57,362 nt of DNA from Campylobacteraceae bacterium. Its GTDB lineage: Bacteria > Campylobacterota > Campylobacteria > Campylobacterales > Sulfurovaceae. Below are positions 41,704 through 51,082 of the stretch, one piece after another. Location of the stretch: NCBI GenBank assembly GCA_026986355.1, contig JALSOO010000030.1:1-57362 (forward strand), given 5' to 3'. The notes beneath the pieces were generated by a model that ran no database searches, was not told the DNA's origin, and saw only the letters and a program-made list of their open reading frames with translations. Made by a program: the position numbers and the translations under genes. Position 1 is the first letter of the stretch. Every line of letters begins with the position of its first letter.

Positions 41704-42951
41704 TTAATCTCCTATGTATTGTTGAAATTCTTTATTTAAAGTCTTGTTGTCTCTAACTATCCATCGTTTAAAGGTAGAGTATGAAGATGCTTTGTTTAAA
41801 TCTTCTTTTATCTCATCTATTAGAACTCTTTTTAATTTAGTTTTACCATATTTATCTAATTTAATATCAAGTTTTAATAGCTCCTGTTCCTCTTCTATGG
41901 TTAAGGTATTACTCTTATCAAATTTATCAACTAAACTCTCATATTTTATAATCTCATTTTCTAAAATTTGTGAAAATTCACTATCGACCTCAAAATAGTT
42001 CTTTATAATATCATTGTAAGAGGCTTTAGAGAGTTTCTCTCCACTTAGTTGTTCTATTCTCTCTAAATCATATACAATACTATTTTCTATAGATTGTAGG
42101 ATAAAAGGGCTATGAGTGGTTACAATAAATTGTATATTTGGGAAAAAAGTTGTAAGTAGGGATAATATATTTTTTTGTAACTCTACATGAAGATGATTTT
42201 CTACTTCATCAATCAAGATGATACCTTCACAATCAAAGCTTTTGGATTTTGTAGTCTCTATTTTCAAAATAAGTTCTGTTACTATATCTATAATGGCAGA
42301 GTATCCAGCAGACAAGCCATTAAAATCAAAAGGTTCACGATTTTTTTTATATATAATAAAGTTGTACTCTTTTCTATCAAATTTTATCTCTAAATCTTTA
42401 TCTCCAAATATCTGTTTTAGAATTCCTTCAAACTTATTAAACCACTCATCTATCTTATTTACAACTTCTATATCATTATCATCTTTAGCAAATGAGCGTT
42501 CTGCTTTTAGATTGACAATATATTGTAAAAATTTTTGATTTAATTTATCTGTTTTTTCTTTTGGGAAGATAACTTTATTAATACCTTTTGGTTTATCTGT
42601 TCTATTTATTCGTGTTGCAGAGAAAAAAGCATAGATAAAATCTAACTCTTCTACTTTAGCATAAAAATTTTTTTTATTAAAAATAGGATAACAACTTTTA
42701 TATTTATTAACATATCTAATTAATGATTTTGGAATATCCTTTTTATCTTTATTTTCATAAAAAATTTCAATATCGTGATATTCCTTTAATAAATTAGTAA
42801 AAATAAAATTTAAAGCTTCTAAAACTGAAGTTTTACCACTTCCATTTTTACCAGTTAAAATCAAATGTTTTTTCTCATTACCTAGTTTAATATTTATATT
42901 TTCTAAATGTCTAATTTTAGTTATTTTAAGTTCTTTAATAAAATTACTCAT
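41704..42951 (-). CDS. RecF/SMC-like AAA ATPase of unknown function
   Basis: A 415-residue ATP-binding-cassette ATPase of the AAA_15/AAA_21 group. Walker A is GKNGSGKT at 34-41; the signature-like FNGLSAGYSAI is near 205; Walker B LIDEVENHLHVEL and the His of VTTHSPFILQSI lie around 240-290. The remaining 120 residues, rich in Lys/Glu, resemble no TOPRIM domain, so it is not a complete OLD nuclease. Overlaps prmC by four bases (ATGA), so it is co-translated with a housekeeping gene. No partner gene of a known defence pair (such as PtuB) is adjacent. Confidence 0.85.
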   Translation of the reverse strand: MSNFIKELKITKIRHLENINIKLGNEKKHLILTGKNGSGKTSVLEALNFIFTNLLKEYHDIEIFYENKDKKDIPKSLIRYVNKYKSCYPIFNKKNFYAKVEELDFIYAFFSATRINRTDKPKGINKVIFPKEKTDKLNQKFLQYIVNLKAERSFAKDDNDIEVVNKIDEWFNKFEGILKQIFGDKDLEIKFDRKEYNFIIYKKNREPFDFNGLSAGYSAIIDIVTELILKIETTKSKSFDCEGIILIDEVENHLHVELQKNILSLLTTFFPNIQFIVTTHSPFILQSIENSIVYDLERIEQLSGEKLSKASYNDIIKNYFEVDSEFSQILENEIIKYESLVDKFDKSNTLTIEEEQELLKLDIKLDKYGKTKLKRVLIDEIKEDLNKASSYSTFKRWIVRDNKTLNKEFQQYIGD

Positions 42952-43787
42952 AGTTTTTCCTCTTTTTCAAACTCAATCAAAAACCCTCTATCAAACCTAG
43001 CTAAGTCTTTATAAAATTTATAATATTTTACCCCAATATCATTAAAAAACTTCTCCATTGCCTCTTTTTGGTTATATCCCATCTCACAAGCTAAATATTT
43101 TATATTTTCGGCTTTGACATCTAAAACTATCTGTTTTAACAGTTCATCTCCAACTTCTCCACCAAAGAGTGCTTCTTTTGGTTCGTATTCTTTTACATTT
43201 TTTTCGAGTTTAAAGTCATTGGCAATATAAGGTGGGTTAGATACCACAAGTTCAACCGACTCACTAACCTCATCTAAAATATTGCTTTTTATAACTTCTA
43301 CTCTATCTTCTAAGCCATATCTTTTAATATTTTCTCTAGCTACCTCTATGGGAATATCGCAAATATCAGTAGCTACTATCTTTAGATTTGGGAATTTTCT
43401 AGCTAAAATTATAGATATAGCTCCACTTCCTACACCAATTTCAGCAATAGAGGTTAAGTTTTCTCTTTTGATAATATCAGCTACTAAATCTATAAGTATC
43501 TCTGTTTCAGGTCGTGGGATTAAAACTCCCTCTTTTACGGCTAAATCAATATCATAAAAACTTGCACTACCTACTATATACTCATAGGGTTCATGGTTAG
43601 CTCTCCTCTCTATTAGAGATTTAAACTCTTCTATATTATCAATTTTATCATCATCAAAAGCGTGTAGATAGGTTCTATCTTTGCTTAGATGATAAGAGAG
43701 TAGAAGTTCTGATTCAAATAGAGGGCGTTCACAGCTATCTTGTAATCTCTGCTTAGCCCAAATTAAACTACTTTTTATTGTTGTCAT
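42948..43787 (-). CDS. prmC: Release factor glutamine N5-methyltransferase
   Basis: Methylates the GGQ glutamine of peptide chain release factors. In 279 residues: an N-terminal helical domain (about 1-80), the SAM-binding IAEIGVGSGAISIILARKFP, and the catalytic VVSNPPYIAND (NPPY). It overlaps the M48 gene by 20 bases, and the ATPase gene by four. The end ARFDRGFLIEFEKEEKL is a normal PrmC C-terminus. Confidence 0.95.
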   Translation of the reverse strand: MTTIKSSLIWAKQRLQDSCERPLFESELLLSYHLSKDRTYLHAFDDDKIDNIEEFKSLIERRANHEPYEYIVGSASFYDIDLAVKEGVLIPRPETEILIDLVADIIKRENLTSIAEIGVGSGAISIILARKFPNLKIVATDICDIPIEVARENIKRYGLEDRVEVIKSNILDEVSESVELVVSNPPYIANDFKLEKNVKEYEPKEALFGGEVGDELLKQIVLDVKAENIKYLACEMGYNQKEAMEKFFNDIGVKYYKFYKDLARFDRGFLIEFEKEEKL

Positions 43788-45042
43788 TTATAAACGTAAA
43801 AATCCCATCATTTGGTAGCTCTTTTGCCATCTCATTAACAGCTGGAGTATCATATCCTAACTCTTTTAACCGTTCTATTACGGGTGGGTGTGTGTAGTAG
43901 AAAAAGGCAAATAGTGGGTGTGATTTTGGAAAGGATTTATTCTCTTCTATTAGCTTGATTAGAGCAGATACCAAGTTCTCTTTTCCACCTAGATTGCTAC
44001 CAAACTCATCAGCTCTATACTCATTATGACGGCTTATAAAGCTCATAATTGGTGTAAAGATAAATGATATAAGAGGTAATAGTAGTATCATCATTGCTAT
44101 CTCTACACCTGCATTTGGCTCTACCCTCATCTCAAAAAATAGTGACTCTGGTAGGTTTCCTAATAGAAAAAATAGACTAAATAGGAGAATTCCCATCATA
44201 CCTATATTTTTCCAAATATCTCCATGGCTAAAGTGTCCTAGCTCATGTCCTAATACTGCTAGAAGCTCTCTATTGGTAAGTTTCTCAATTAAGGTATCAA
44301 ATAGAACGACACGTTTGGATTTACCTAGACCACCAAAATAGGCATTTAGACGGCTATCACGTTTTGATGCGTCCAATATAAAGACACCATCACTCTTTAA
44401 TCCTACACCATTCATCATCTTCTCAATAGAGTCTCTTAACTCTCCCTCCTCTAAAGGGGTAAATTTATTAAAGATAGGAGCAATAATAGTAGGATAGATA
44501 ACATTAACTAAAATAGCAATAGAAAATAGAAGAGCAAAGCCCCATATCCACCAACTTCCAACATTTATAATAATCCAACTAAGTAGATAAAATATTACTC
44601 CACCAAAAACGATAAACATACCAATAGATTTTAACTGGTCTATAATATATAGTTTTGCTGTTGTTTGTGTAAATCCATACTCTTTGTCTATCTTGAATGT
44701 TTGATAGAGTTCAAACGGTAGTCCTACTAGATATCCAATAGCAAAAAAACTAAATAGAAAAACAATAGCACTTGTTACACTATTATCTATTGAAAGTGCA
44801 TTAGTTAACCAATTAAATCCATTGGTAACCCACCAAACAAACATAACATAATCAACCAAACTGCTTACAATATCTAATCGCTGTTTTTTAATAGCATACT
44901 CACCTGCATTAAGATATTTATCTTGACTCATAAGCACTGCATCTTTGGCTTTCTCTTCACTGATATAACCAATCTGCATTACAGATATATAGATTTTTAA
45001 AAGGGTATAAATGGTAAATAGTACCATTGTTGTCTCTAACAT
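43768..45042 (-). CDS. M48 family membrane zinc metallopeptidase (Ste24-like)
   Basis: Multi-helix inner-membrane protease of about 424 residues, resembling CAAX-protease/Ste24 enzymes that act on membrane proteins. The zinc site is HELGH in VLGHELGHFSHGD; the third ligand Glu is in NEYRADEFG. Several hydrophobic helices precede the motif. Start chosen at ATG 45042 (LETTMVLFTIYTLL) because AAGG lies seven bases before it; the longer reading to 45084 would run into a hairpin. Overlaps prmC by 20 bases. Confidence 0.92.
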   Translation of the reverse strand: MLETTMVLFTIYTLLKIYISVMQIGYISEEKAKDAVLMSQDKYLNAGEYAIKKQRLDIVSSLVDYVMFVWWVTNGFNWLTNALSIDNSVTSAIVFLFSFFAIGYLVGLPFELYQTFKIDKEYGFTQTTAKLYIIDQLKSIGMFIVFGGVIFYLLSWIIINVGSWWIWGFALLFSIAILVNVIYPTIIAPIFNKFTPLEEGELRDSIEKMMNGVGLKSDGVFILDASKRDSRLNAYFGGLGKSKRVVLFDTLIEKLTNRELLAVLGHELGHFSHGDIWKNIGMMGILLFSLFFLLGNLPESLFFEMRVEPNAGVEIAMMILLLPLISFIFTPIMSFISRHNEYRADEFGSNLGGKENLVSALIKLIEENKSFPKSHPLFAFFYYTHPPVIERLKELGYDTPAVNEMAKELPNDGIFTFINDNNKK

Positions 45043-45084
45043 AGTTAACCTTATAGATATAATTTGATAGGAGAATATAACCAA

Positions 45085-45105
45085 CCAATACTTAAAAAGT
45101 GTTGG
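45085..45105 (-). terminator. Hairpin between the Cache protein gene and the M48 gene
   Basis: Stem CCAATACTT (45085-45093) and AAGTGTTGG (45097-45105), nine pairs with one G-U on the minus strand, loop of three. It lies 14 bases after the stop of the upstream minus-strand gene and is followed by TTGGTTATATT, so it could end that transcript. Confidence 0.45.
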
Positions 45106-45118
45106 CTAATCAAAAATA

Positions 45119-46033
45119 TTAATTTGTTTTTTCTGATTTATTTGCTTTAATATAGATAGATAATCCAACCATTAGTGCTGTAACCCCACCAATTAGATAG
45201 ACGGCATAGATAAGTTTACTGGGGTCTGTTAATGCAAACTTGAAGACTAACATCAATGATTCGATTGAGAGTGCGATAATAATCGAACCTAAAAATCGTA
45301 TCATTGTTTGGTGTCCATCTCCTGCTCCATCTTTTTTCTCTTTTCCTAGAACTTCTTCTTCAAAAATTGCTTTGACCAAGTCAAATATAGCCAATGATAG
45401 AGTCAATAGAATGGTTGACTTAAACATCTCATTAATATCTATACTATTTAGATGTACACCTAGAGATAGAAAGCTACCTACCCCTTTTATAAAGAGAAGA
45501 AGAGAGACCATCACTAAAGCTAAAGAGAATCCTGCATAGACAAATTTAGAGTATGTTCCAAAGCTAGAGTCTATTGAGCTTGGAGATATCATATTTAAAA
45601 TATCTTTTAATTGAATATCTACACAAAATATAAAGAGTAGATTATCTTCTTCATCATAGATAGGGAATGATGCTGTTACCACCATTGTATTTGTTCCCAA
45701 TGATGGATAGGGGTCAGTTAGGACACAACGATGCTCTTTTATTGTTTTGTAGTAGTAGGCTCTATCGCTTCTATCTGTTCCAATCTCATGCTCTTTTCCT
45801 ACTTTTCCTTTTTGAGAGAACATATGCCCTATCTGTTGACCTTGGCTATTGAGTGCATATACTAAATCTAGTTTAGGTATATTATCACGTAAAACCTCTA
45901 ATTGATGCTCCACAAACTCTTGTGTTGTTATATCTTCTCTTAATGTAGATATATTTCTACTCATAATATAGCACAGATAGGCTCTTGCTTTTGTTCGTAT
46001 TGATGCGTACTCTTTTATCTCTTTGATAACCAT
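45119..46033 (-). CDS. Cache/PDC-type sensor domain protein with C-terminal membrane helices
   Basis: A 304-residue protein of unknown role. Residues about 25-155 look like a double-Cache/PDC ligand-binding domain: VYALNSQGQQIGHMFSQ, TDRSDRAYYYKTI, CVLTDPYPS and VVTASFPIYDEEDNLLFIFCVDI. Four hydrophobic segments follow (about 168-188, 204-224, 245-265, 275-295). No helix or signal precedes the sensor domain, which would leave it in the cytoplasm unless the first helix inverts. No kinase, cyclase or methyl-accepting domain is joined. A gene cluster partner for signalling is not visible. Confidence 0.75.
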   Translation of the reverse strand: MVIKEIKEYASIRTKARAYLCYIMSRNISTLREDITTQEFVEHQLEVLRDNIPKLDLVYALNSQGQQIGHMFSQKGKVGKEHEIGTDRSDRAYYYKTIKEHRCVLTDPYPSLGTNTMVVTASFPIYDEEDNLLFIFCVDIQLKDILNMISPSSIDSSFGTYSKFVYAGFSLALVMVSLLLFIKGVGSFLSLGVHLNSIDINEMFKSTILLTLSLAIFDLVKAIFEEEVLGKEKKDGAGDGHQTMIRFLGSIIIALSIESLMLVFKFALTDPSKLIYAVYLIGGVTALMVGLSIYIKANKSEKTN

Positions 46034-46092
46034 ATTAAATTCCTATTTTTTTAAATGTTTTATTGAAAGTATGAGGGGGATATATTGGATTA

Positions 46093-46125
46093 CCTAGATA
46101 CTATATAGAGATCTAGGATTTTTTT
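46093..46125 (+). terminator. Hairpin with T-run, plus-strand orientation
   Basis: Stem CCTAGAT (46093-46099) and ATCTAGG (46111-46117), then ATTTTTTT. The T-run puts it as a terminator for plus-strand transcription, yet the genes on both sides (pckA ends at 46130; the Cache gene starts at 46033) are on the minus strand. On that strand the hairpin follows an A-run and might still end pckA transcripts poorly. Confidence 0.45.
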
Positions 46126-46129
46126 AACA

Positions 46130-47710
46130 TTAAAGTTTTGGTCCAGCAGTTGAGAAGTCAAACTCTGAACCATTATCGTTATAACGGTCAAAATTTTTAA
46201 TAAACTCTCCAGCAAGATTTTTAAGCGTTTCATTCATTTTTGATTCATCTTCCCATGTGGATTTGGGATTTAGTATCGAATTGTCTGCAATTCCTTCTAG
46301 TGTTTTTGGAAAATGTAAATCAAATATAGGAAGAACATCAAACTCTGTATCGTTAATTGAACCATTAAGAATTCCATTGATACAAGCTCGTGTATCTTTG
46401 ATACTCATTCTCTTTCCTGCACCATTTAGACCAGTATTTACTAGATAGACATTTACATTATGTTTATCAATCTTTTCACCTAATAATTTGGCATAAACTG
46501 TTGGGTGTAGAGGTAGAAATGCCTCTCCAAAACATGCAGAAAATGTTGTTACTGGTTCTGTAATCCCTCTCTCTGTTCCTGCTACTTTTGCTGTGTATCC
46601 ACTTAGGAAGTAGTACATTGCTTGTTCTTTTGTAAGCTTAGATACGGGAGGCAATACACCAAACGCATCATATGATAAAAATACAATATTTTTTGGGTGT
46701 CCTGCTTGTAAATCTTCTTTATGATTTACGATATGCTCTATAGGATATGATACACGTGTATTTTGTGTTTTTGATACATCATCATAATCTACATTTCCCA
46801 CTTCATCATAAACAACATTCTCTAAAAGAGCATCTTTTTTAATAGCTCCAAAAATCTCTGGTTCTGATTTTTCATCAAGATTAATGACTTTTGCATAACA
46901 ACCACCCTCAAAGTTAAAGACACCATTATCGTCCCAACCATGCTCATCATCTCCAATCAATGCTCTATGTGGGTCAGTTGAAAGTGTGGTTTTACCTGTT
47001 CCAGATAGTCCAAAAAAGAGTGCTACATCTCCCTCTTCTCCTACATTTGCAGAGCAGTGCATGGAGAGTTTTCCCTCTAATGGTAACCAGTAGTTCATCA
47101 TAGAGAAGATACCCTTTTTCATCTCTCCACCATACCATGTTCCACCAATGATAGAGATATTAGCCTCTACATCAAAACATACATAAACATCTGAATTTAA
47201 ATCCATTGCTTTATAATCTTCATTTACTGTTTTACAGGCATTATAGACAACAAAATCAGGTTCAAAATTTTCCAACTCCTCTTCTGTAGGGCGAATAAAC
47301 ATATTTTTAACAAAATGAGCTTGCCATGCCACTTGTGAGATAAATCTAACAGAACGTCTACTTGCAGTACTCGCACCTGCATAGACATCCATAATATAAA
47401 CATCTGAATTAGAGAGTTGATTTTTTGTTAACTCAAAAAGAGTATTAAACTTCTCTTTGTCAATTTTTTTATTAACCTTGCCCCAAGAGATGTATTTATT
47501 TGATGGTTCTTGGTCAACAAAATACTTGTCTTTAGGGCTTCTACCTGTAAAGATACCTGTATCACACATTGCTGTTCCAGTAGATGAGATTTTACACTCA
47601 TTTTTATTTACTTCATGTGCTTGAAGTTCATCATAACTTAGATTATAGTAAACGTTTCCAATATTTTCTAATCCCAGTTTATCCAGACCATTTGGTGTAC
47701 GGCTGTTCAT
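46130..47710 (-). CDS. pckA: Phosphoenolpyruvate carboxykinase (ATP)
   Basis: Converts oxaloacetate and ATP to phosphoenolpyruvate, CO2 and ADP; gluconeogenic entry point, or reversible at the anaplerotic node. In 526 residues: RSPKDKYFVDQ, TWYGGEMKKGIFSMMNYWLP, P-loop GLSGTGKTTLSTDPHR, and GDDEHGWDDNGVFNFEGGCY, all standard for the ATP form. Start ATG at 47710 is followed by NSRTPNGLDKLGL. It follows the oadGAB genes after 232 bases on the same strand, a natural pairing since oxaloacetate is a shared substrate. Confidence 0.98.
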   Translation of the reverse strand: MNSRTPNGLDKLGLENIGNVYYNLSYDELQAHEVNKNECKISSTGTAMCDTGIFTGRSPKDKYFVDQEPSNKYISWGKVNKKIDKEKFNTLFELTKNQLSNSDVYIMDVYAGASTASRRSVRFISQVAWQAHFVKNMFIRPTEEELENFEPDFVVYNACKTVNEDYKAMDLNSDVYVCFDVEANISIIGGTWYGGEMKKGIFSMMNYWLPLEGKLSMHCSANVGEEGDVALFFGLSGTGKTTLSTDPHRALIGDDEHGWDDNGVFNFEGGCYAKVINLDEKSEPEIFGAIKKDALLENVVYDEVGNVDYDDVSKTQNTRVSYPIEHIVNHKEDLQAGHPKNIVFLSYDAFGVLPPVSKLTKEQAMYYFLSGYTAKVAGTERGITEPVTTFSACFGEAFLPLHPTVYAKLLGEKIDKHNVNVYLVNTGLNGAGKRMSIKDTRACINGILNGSINDTEFDVLPIFDLHFPKTLEGIADNSILNPKSTWEDESKMNETLKNLAGEFIKNFDRYNDNGSEFDFSTAGPKL

Positions 47711-47838
47711 TTTGTGTACCTTTTTGTTTATATATGTTCTATTTTGCTATTATTAAATGTCTAATACTGCATAAACATCTATAGCAAATAAAAGGAGACA
47801 ACCTATATCTCATTTTATTTACCATAATAAATTCAATA

Positions 47839-47866
47839 ATAGTATAATTCCTAAAAATTATACTAT
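47839..47866. repeat. Perfect 11-bp inverted repeat between oadB and pckA
   Basis: Arms 47839-47849 and 47856-47866 (each with core AGTATAATT/AATTATACT) are perfect reverse complements around a CCTAAA loop (47850-47855). It lies in the 232-base gap after oadB and before pckA, otherwise AT-rich DNA. Position is midway and no T-run follows on the minus strand, so it could be an operator, a weak terminator or a leader hairpin. Confidence 0.45.
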
Positions 47867-47942
47867 CGAATATATTTTAATAAACTTACTTATAAATTAT
47901 AATTAAAATAAGATTTTAAAAAGTTACCTTTTGTACTGCTCT

Positions 47943-49271
47943 CTATTTAAAAATAGAAAGCAATACACCAGCAGCAACAGCTGAACCAATAACACCTGCC
48001 ACATTTGGACCCATCGCATGCATAAGCAATACATTTCCAGGTTTCTCTTCTGCACCAACTTTAGATACAACCCTAGCTGACATAGGAACAGCAGAAACAC
48101 CTGCTGCTCCAATTAGTGGATTGATAGGCTCTTTAGAAAACTTGTTCATAAGTTTTGCCATAAGAACACCCATCGCAGTACCTGCTGAGAATGCTAAAAG
48201 ACCAATAATCATAATCCCTAAACTCTCTAGTACCAAGAACTTATCAGCAGCTAGTTTTGAACCAACACCAAGTCCCAAGAAGATAGTAACTGTGTTGATA
48301 AGTGAGTTTTGCATGGTATCACTCAATCTATCAACTACACCACTCTCTTTTGCAAAGTTACCAAATGCAAATGCACCAATAAGAGGGGTAGACTCTGGTA
48401 AAATCATAATAGACAACATAAGTACAACAATAGGGAAGAGTAACTTCTCTAATCTATGAACTCTTCGTTGTACACCCATTTTGATTTGTCTCTCCTCTTT
48501 TGTTGTTAAGGCTCTCATTATTGGAGGTTGAATAACAGGGACAAGTGCCATATATGAGTAGGCTGCAACTGCAATAGCCCCTAGCATATCAGGTGCTAGT
48601 CTATTGGCAATAAAGATAGAGGTTGGACCATCAGCCCCACCAATAATCGAAATAGCAGAAGCATCTTGGATATCAAATCCAAGTACAACAGCACCTACCA
48701 ATGAACCAAAGATACCAAATTGAGCAGCACCACCTAGTAATGCTGTTTTAGGATTGGCTAACAATGGAGCAAAATCGGTCATTGCTCCAACACCCATAAA
48801 GATTAGAAGTGGAAAGAACTCATTGGCGATACCCATATTGTAGATAACGCCAAGCATTCCCTCTGGTCCTGCCATATGTGCTAGAGGAATATTTGCTAAC
48901 AATCCACCAAAAGCGATAGGGATAAGAAGAAGTGGTTCAAACCCTTTTGCAATCGCCAAATAGAAGAGTAGAAATACAATTAAAATCATAATTATACGAC
49001 CAAATGATGACTCAAAAGCTCCTAGTTTATGCTCTTTTGACTCTCCTGCTGGGTCTGAACTCATCTCTCCATCATTGGTATCTACAATAGCTTTGATACC
49101 TGTTGTCTCCAAAAAACTTACACCCAATTCACTTAGTGATTTAGGGTGATACTCTTTGTGTGCCGTTGTTTGAGCCTCATTAGCTCCTTTATGTTCTTCA
49201 TCTGCTTGTATCATCGTGGTCAACGAGACCAAGATAAATAAGAGAGAGATTAATAGTTGTTTTAATCTCAT
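47943..49271 (-). CDS. oadB: Oxaloacetate decarboxylase (Na+ pump) beta subunit
   Basis: Membrane subunit that couples decarboxylation of the carboxybiotin on OadA to sodium export. In 442 residues about ten helices are visible, with the substrate-handling GGADGPTSIFI and the C-terminal AAGVSAVPMSARV and GPNVAGVIGSA motifs. The N-terminus is unusual: a signal-like segment (1-23, LLISLLFILVSLTTMIQA), about 60 polar residues rich in His, Glu, then the usual first helix near 90. It starts three bases after the oadA stop. Confidence 0.95.
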   Translation of the reverse strand: MRLKQLLISLLFILVSLTTMIQADEEHKGANEAQTTAHKEYHPKSLSELGVSFLETTGIKAIVDTNDGEMSSDPAGESKEHKLGAFESSFGRIIMILIVFLLFYLAIAKGFEPLLLIPIAFGGLLANIPLAHMAGPEGMLGVIYNMGIANEFFPLLIFMGVGAMTDFAPLLANPKTALLGGAAQFGIFGSLVGAVVLGFDIQDASAISIIGGADGPTSIFIANRLAPDMLGAIAVAAYSYMALVPVIQPPIMRALTTKEERQIKMGVQRRVHRLEKLLFPIVVLMLSIMILPESTPLIGAFAFGNFAKESGVVDRLSDTMQNSLINTVTIFLGLGVGSKLAADKFLVLESLGIMIIGLLAFSAGTAMGVLMAKLMNKFSKEPINPLIGAAGVSAVPMSARVVSKVGAEEKPGNVLLMHAMGPNVAGVIGSAVAAGVLLSIFK

Positions 49272-49274
49272 GGA

Positions 49275-51068
49275 TTACTCCATTGTTGCAAGAAGCTGTC
49301 CATCGACTACAGCGTCATTTGTATTAACATCAATAGATTTAATTACACCAGCTTTTTCAGCAACAATATCAATCTCCATCTTCATCGCTTCAAGAATCAT
49401 AATCTGTTCACCCTCATTTACAGAATCTCCTACTGATTTTAGAATCTTCCAAACATTACCTGGAGTTTGAGAGTTAATCTCAATTGAACCCTTGCCCCCT
49501 GCTACAGGTGCTGATGCCTTTTCTACTTTTGCAGGTGCTGATGTTGGTGCAACTGTAATCTCTGCATCCCCCTCTGCTACTTGAACACTATAACTCTTAC
49601 CATCTACTACTACTGTATAACTTCCACTCATCTCTTCTCCTCCACTTGATTGATTATTCTCTTTACCTTTTCTTACCATTAAAGGGGACTCTCCCTTTAA
49701 GAACGCAATACCTTTTTGGTCACATGACGCAGCAATAAAGATATTCTCTTCGGTTGTCTCTAACTCTTCATCTTCTAGTACTTTTTTCCAGTATGCCATA
49801 GATTTAGTAACCTCTTTATCGGCTAAATCTAATGGATTCTCTGTTGTTGGTTCTAGTTTGAGTTTTTCTGATGCCAATTTTACAATCTCTTCATCTGCTG
49901 GGACTGGTGTTTTCCCAAAGTAACCAAGAACCATACGACCATAACCTGGTGCAATCTGTTTCCATTTTCCAAACATAACATTAGCATAAGCTTGTTGCCA
50001 GTAGAATTGACTTACAGGAGTTACAGATGTACCATAACCACCACGCTCAACTACCTCTTTCATCTCTGCAATAACCTCATCAAATTTATCTAATGAGTCA
50101 TCATCTCTCATCATTTGCGTATTGGCTGTCAATGCACCACCTGGCATTGGAGAGAAAGGAATCAATGGAGATACTTGTGTAGCTTCTGGTGGGATAAGAT
50201 AGTCAGCTAGACACTCTTTGAGTCTCTCTTCATATTTAAGTACTTTGTTTAATTGTAAATCCCCAAGATTATACTCTGTACCTTTTGTTGCATGTAACAT
50301 TGTCAAAATATCTGGTTGACTTGTACCTCCACTTACAGGACTTGCAGCCATATCAATACCATTTGCACCAGCCTCTAATGCTGCTAAGTATGAAGCTACA
50401 GATACACCTGCTGTCTCATGAGTATGTAGTCGTAGATGTACATCTTCTCCAAGAAGGTTTCTAGCCATATCAATAGTCTCAAAGACTTTTCTAGGATTTG
50501 CTGTACCTGAAGCATCTTTGAAACATACTGAATCAAACTCAATACCAGAATCAAGAATATTTCGTAAAGTTTTTTCATAAAAGGCTACATCATGTGCACC
50601 TTTACACCCTGGTGGCAGATCCATCATAGTTACAACTACTTCATGATTAAGTCCATGACGTTTGATACACTCTGCTGAGTAGGCTAAGTTGTTTACATCA
50701 TTTAATGCATCAAAGTTTCTAATGGTTGTTGTTCCATGTTTTTTAAACATCTTTGCATGTAAATCAATAAGTTCTCTACTACCTGTATCAAGCATCACGG
50801 TATTGATACCACGAGATAGGGTTTGTAGGTTTGCTTCTGGACCTACTATCTCTCTAAATCTATCCATCATCTCAAAAGCATTCTCTTGTAGATAGAAGAA
50901 AAGACTCTGAAATCTAGCTCCACCACCAAACTCAAAATGGTTAATACCTGCATTTTTTGCAGCTTCTACTGCTGGAAAGAAATCTTCCATAAGAACACGA
51001 CCACCAAAAACAGATTGAAATCCATCTCTAAAGGTTGTATCCATTACATCAATATATTTTTTTGCCAT
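49275..51068 (-). CDS. oadA: Oxaloacetate decarboxylase alpha subunit (biotin carrier included)
   Basis: Carboxyltransferase of the sodium pump (or the B subunit of a pyruvate carboxylase). Residues about 5-270 form the TIM-barrel HMGL-like domain with VMDTTFRDGFQS and the metal site (CFKDASGTANPRKVF, LRLHTHETAG). Residues 300-460 are the PYC/OADA domain, and after a short Ala/Pro/Val linker a biotinyl domain ends the protein, with Lys563 in EAMKMEI as the biotin site. Full length at 597 residues. Order oadG-oadA-oadB is the usual one. Confidence 0.95.
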   Translation of the reverse strand: MAKKYIDVMDTTFRDGFQSVFGGRVLMEDFFPAVEAAKNAGINHFEFGGGARFQSLFFYLQENAFEMMDRFREIVGPEANLQTLSRGINTVMLDTGSRELIDLHAKMFKKHGTTTIRNFDALNDVNNLAYSAECIKRHGLNHEVVVTMMDLPPGCKGAHDVAFYEKTLRNILDSGIEFDSVCFKDASGTANPRKVFETIDMARNLLGEDVHLRLHTHETAGVSVASYLAALEAGANGIDMAASPVSGGTSQPDILTMLHATKGTEYNLGDLQLNKVLKYEERLKECLADYLIPPEATQVSPLIPFSPMPGGALTANTQMMRDDDSLDKFDEVIAEMKEVVERGGYGTSVTPVSQFYWQQAYANVMFGKWKQIAPGYGRMVLGYFGKTPVPADEEIVKLASEKLKLEPTTENPLDLADKEVTKSMAYWKKVLEDEELETTEENIFIAASCDQKGIAFLKGESPLMVRKGKENNQSSGGEEMSGSYTVVVDGKSYSVQVAEGDAEITVAPTSAPAKVEKASAPVAGGKGSIEINSQTPGNVWKILKSVGDSVNEGEQIMILEAMKMEIDIVAEKAGVIKSIDVNTNDAVVDGQLLATME

Positions 51069-51082
51069 CTTATACCTTCATT

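Noticed and set aside
41704..42951. A phage-defence pair (Septu- or Gabija-like) built on the RecF-like ATPase
   Set aside because: No HNH nuclease, helicase or TOPRIM domain is fused or adjacent; neighbours are prmC and a DUF4149 protein. Kept only as an ATPase of unknown function.
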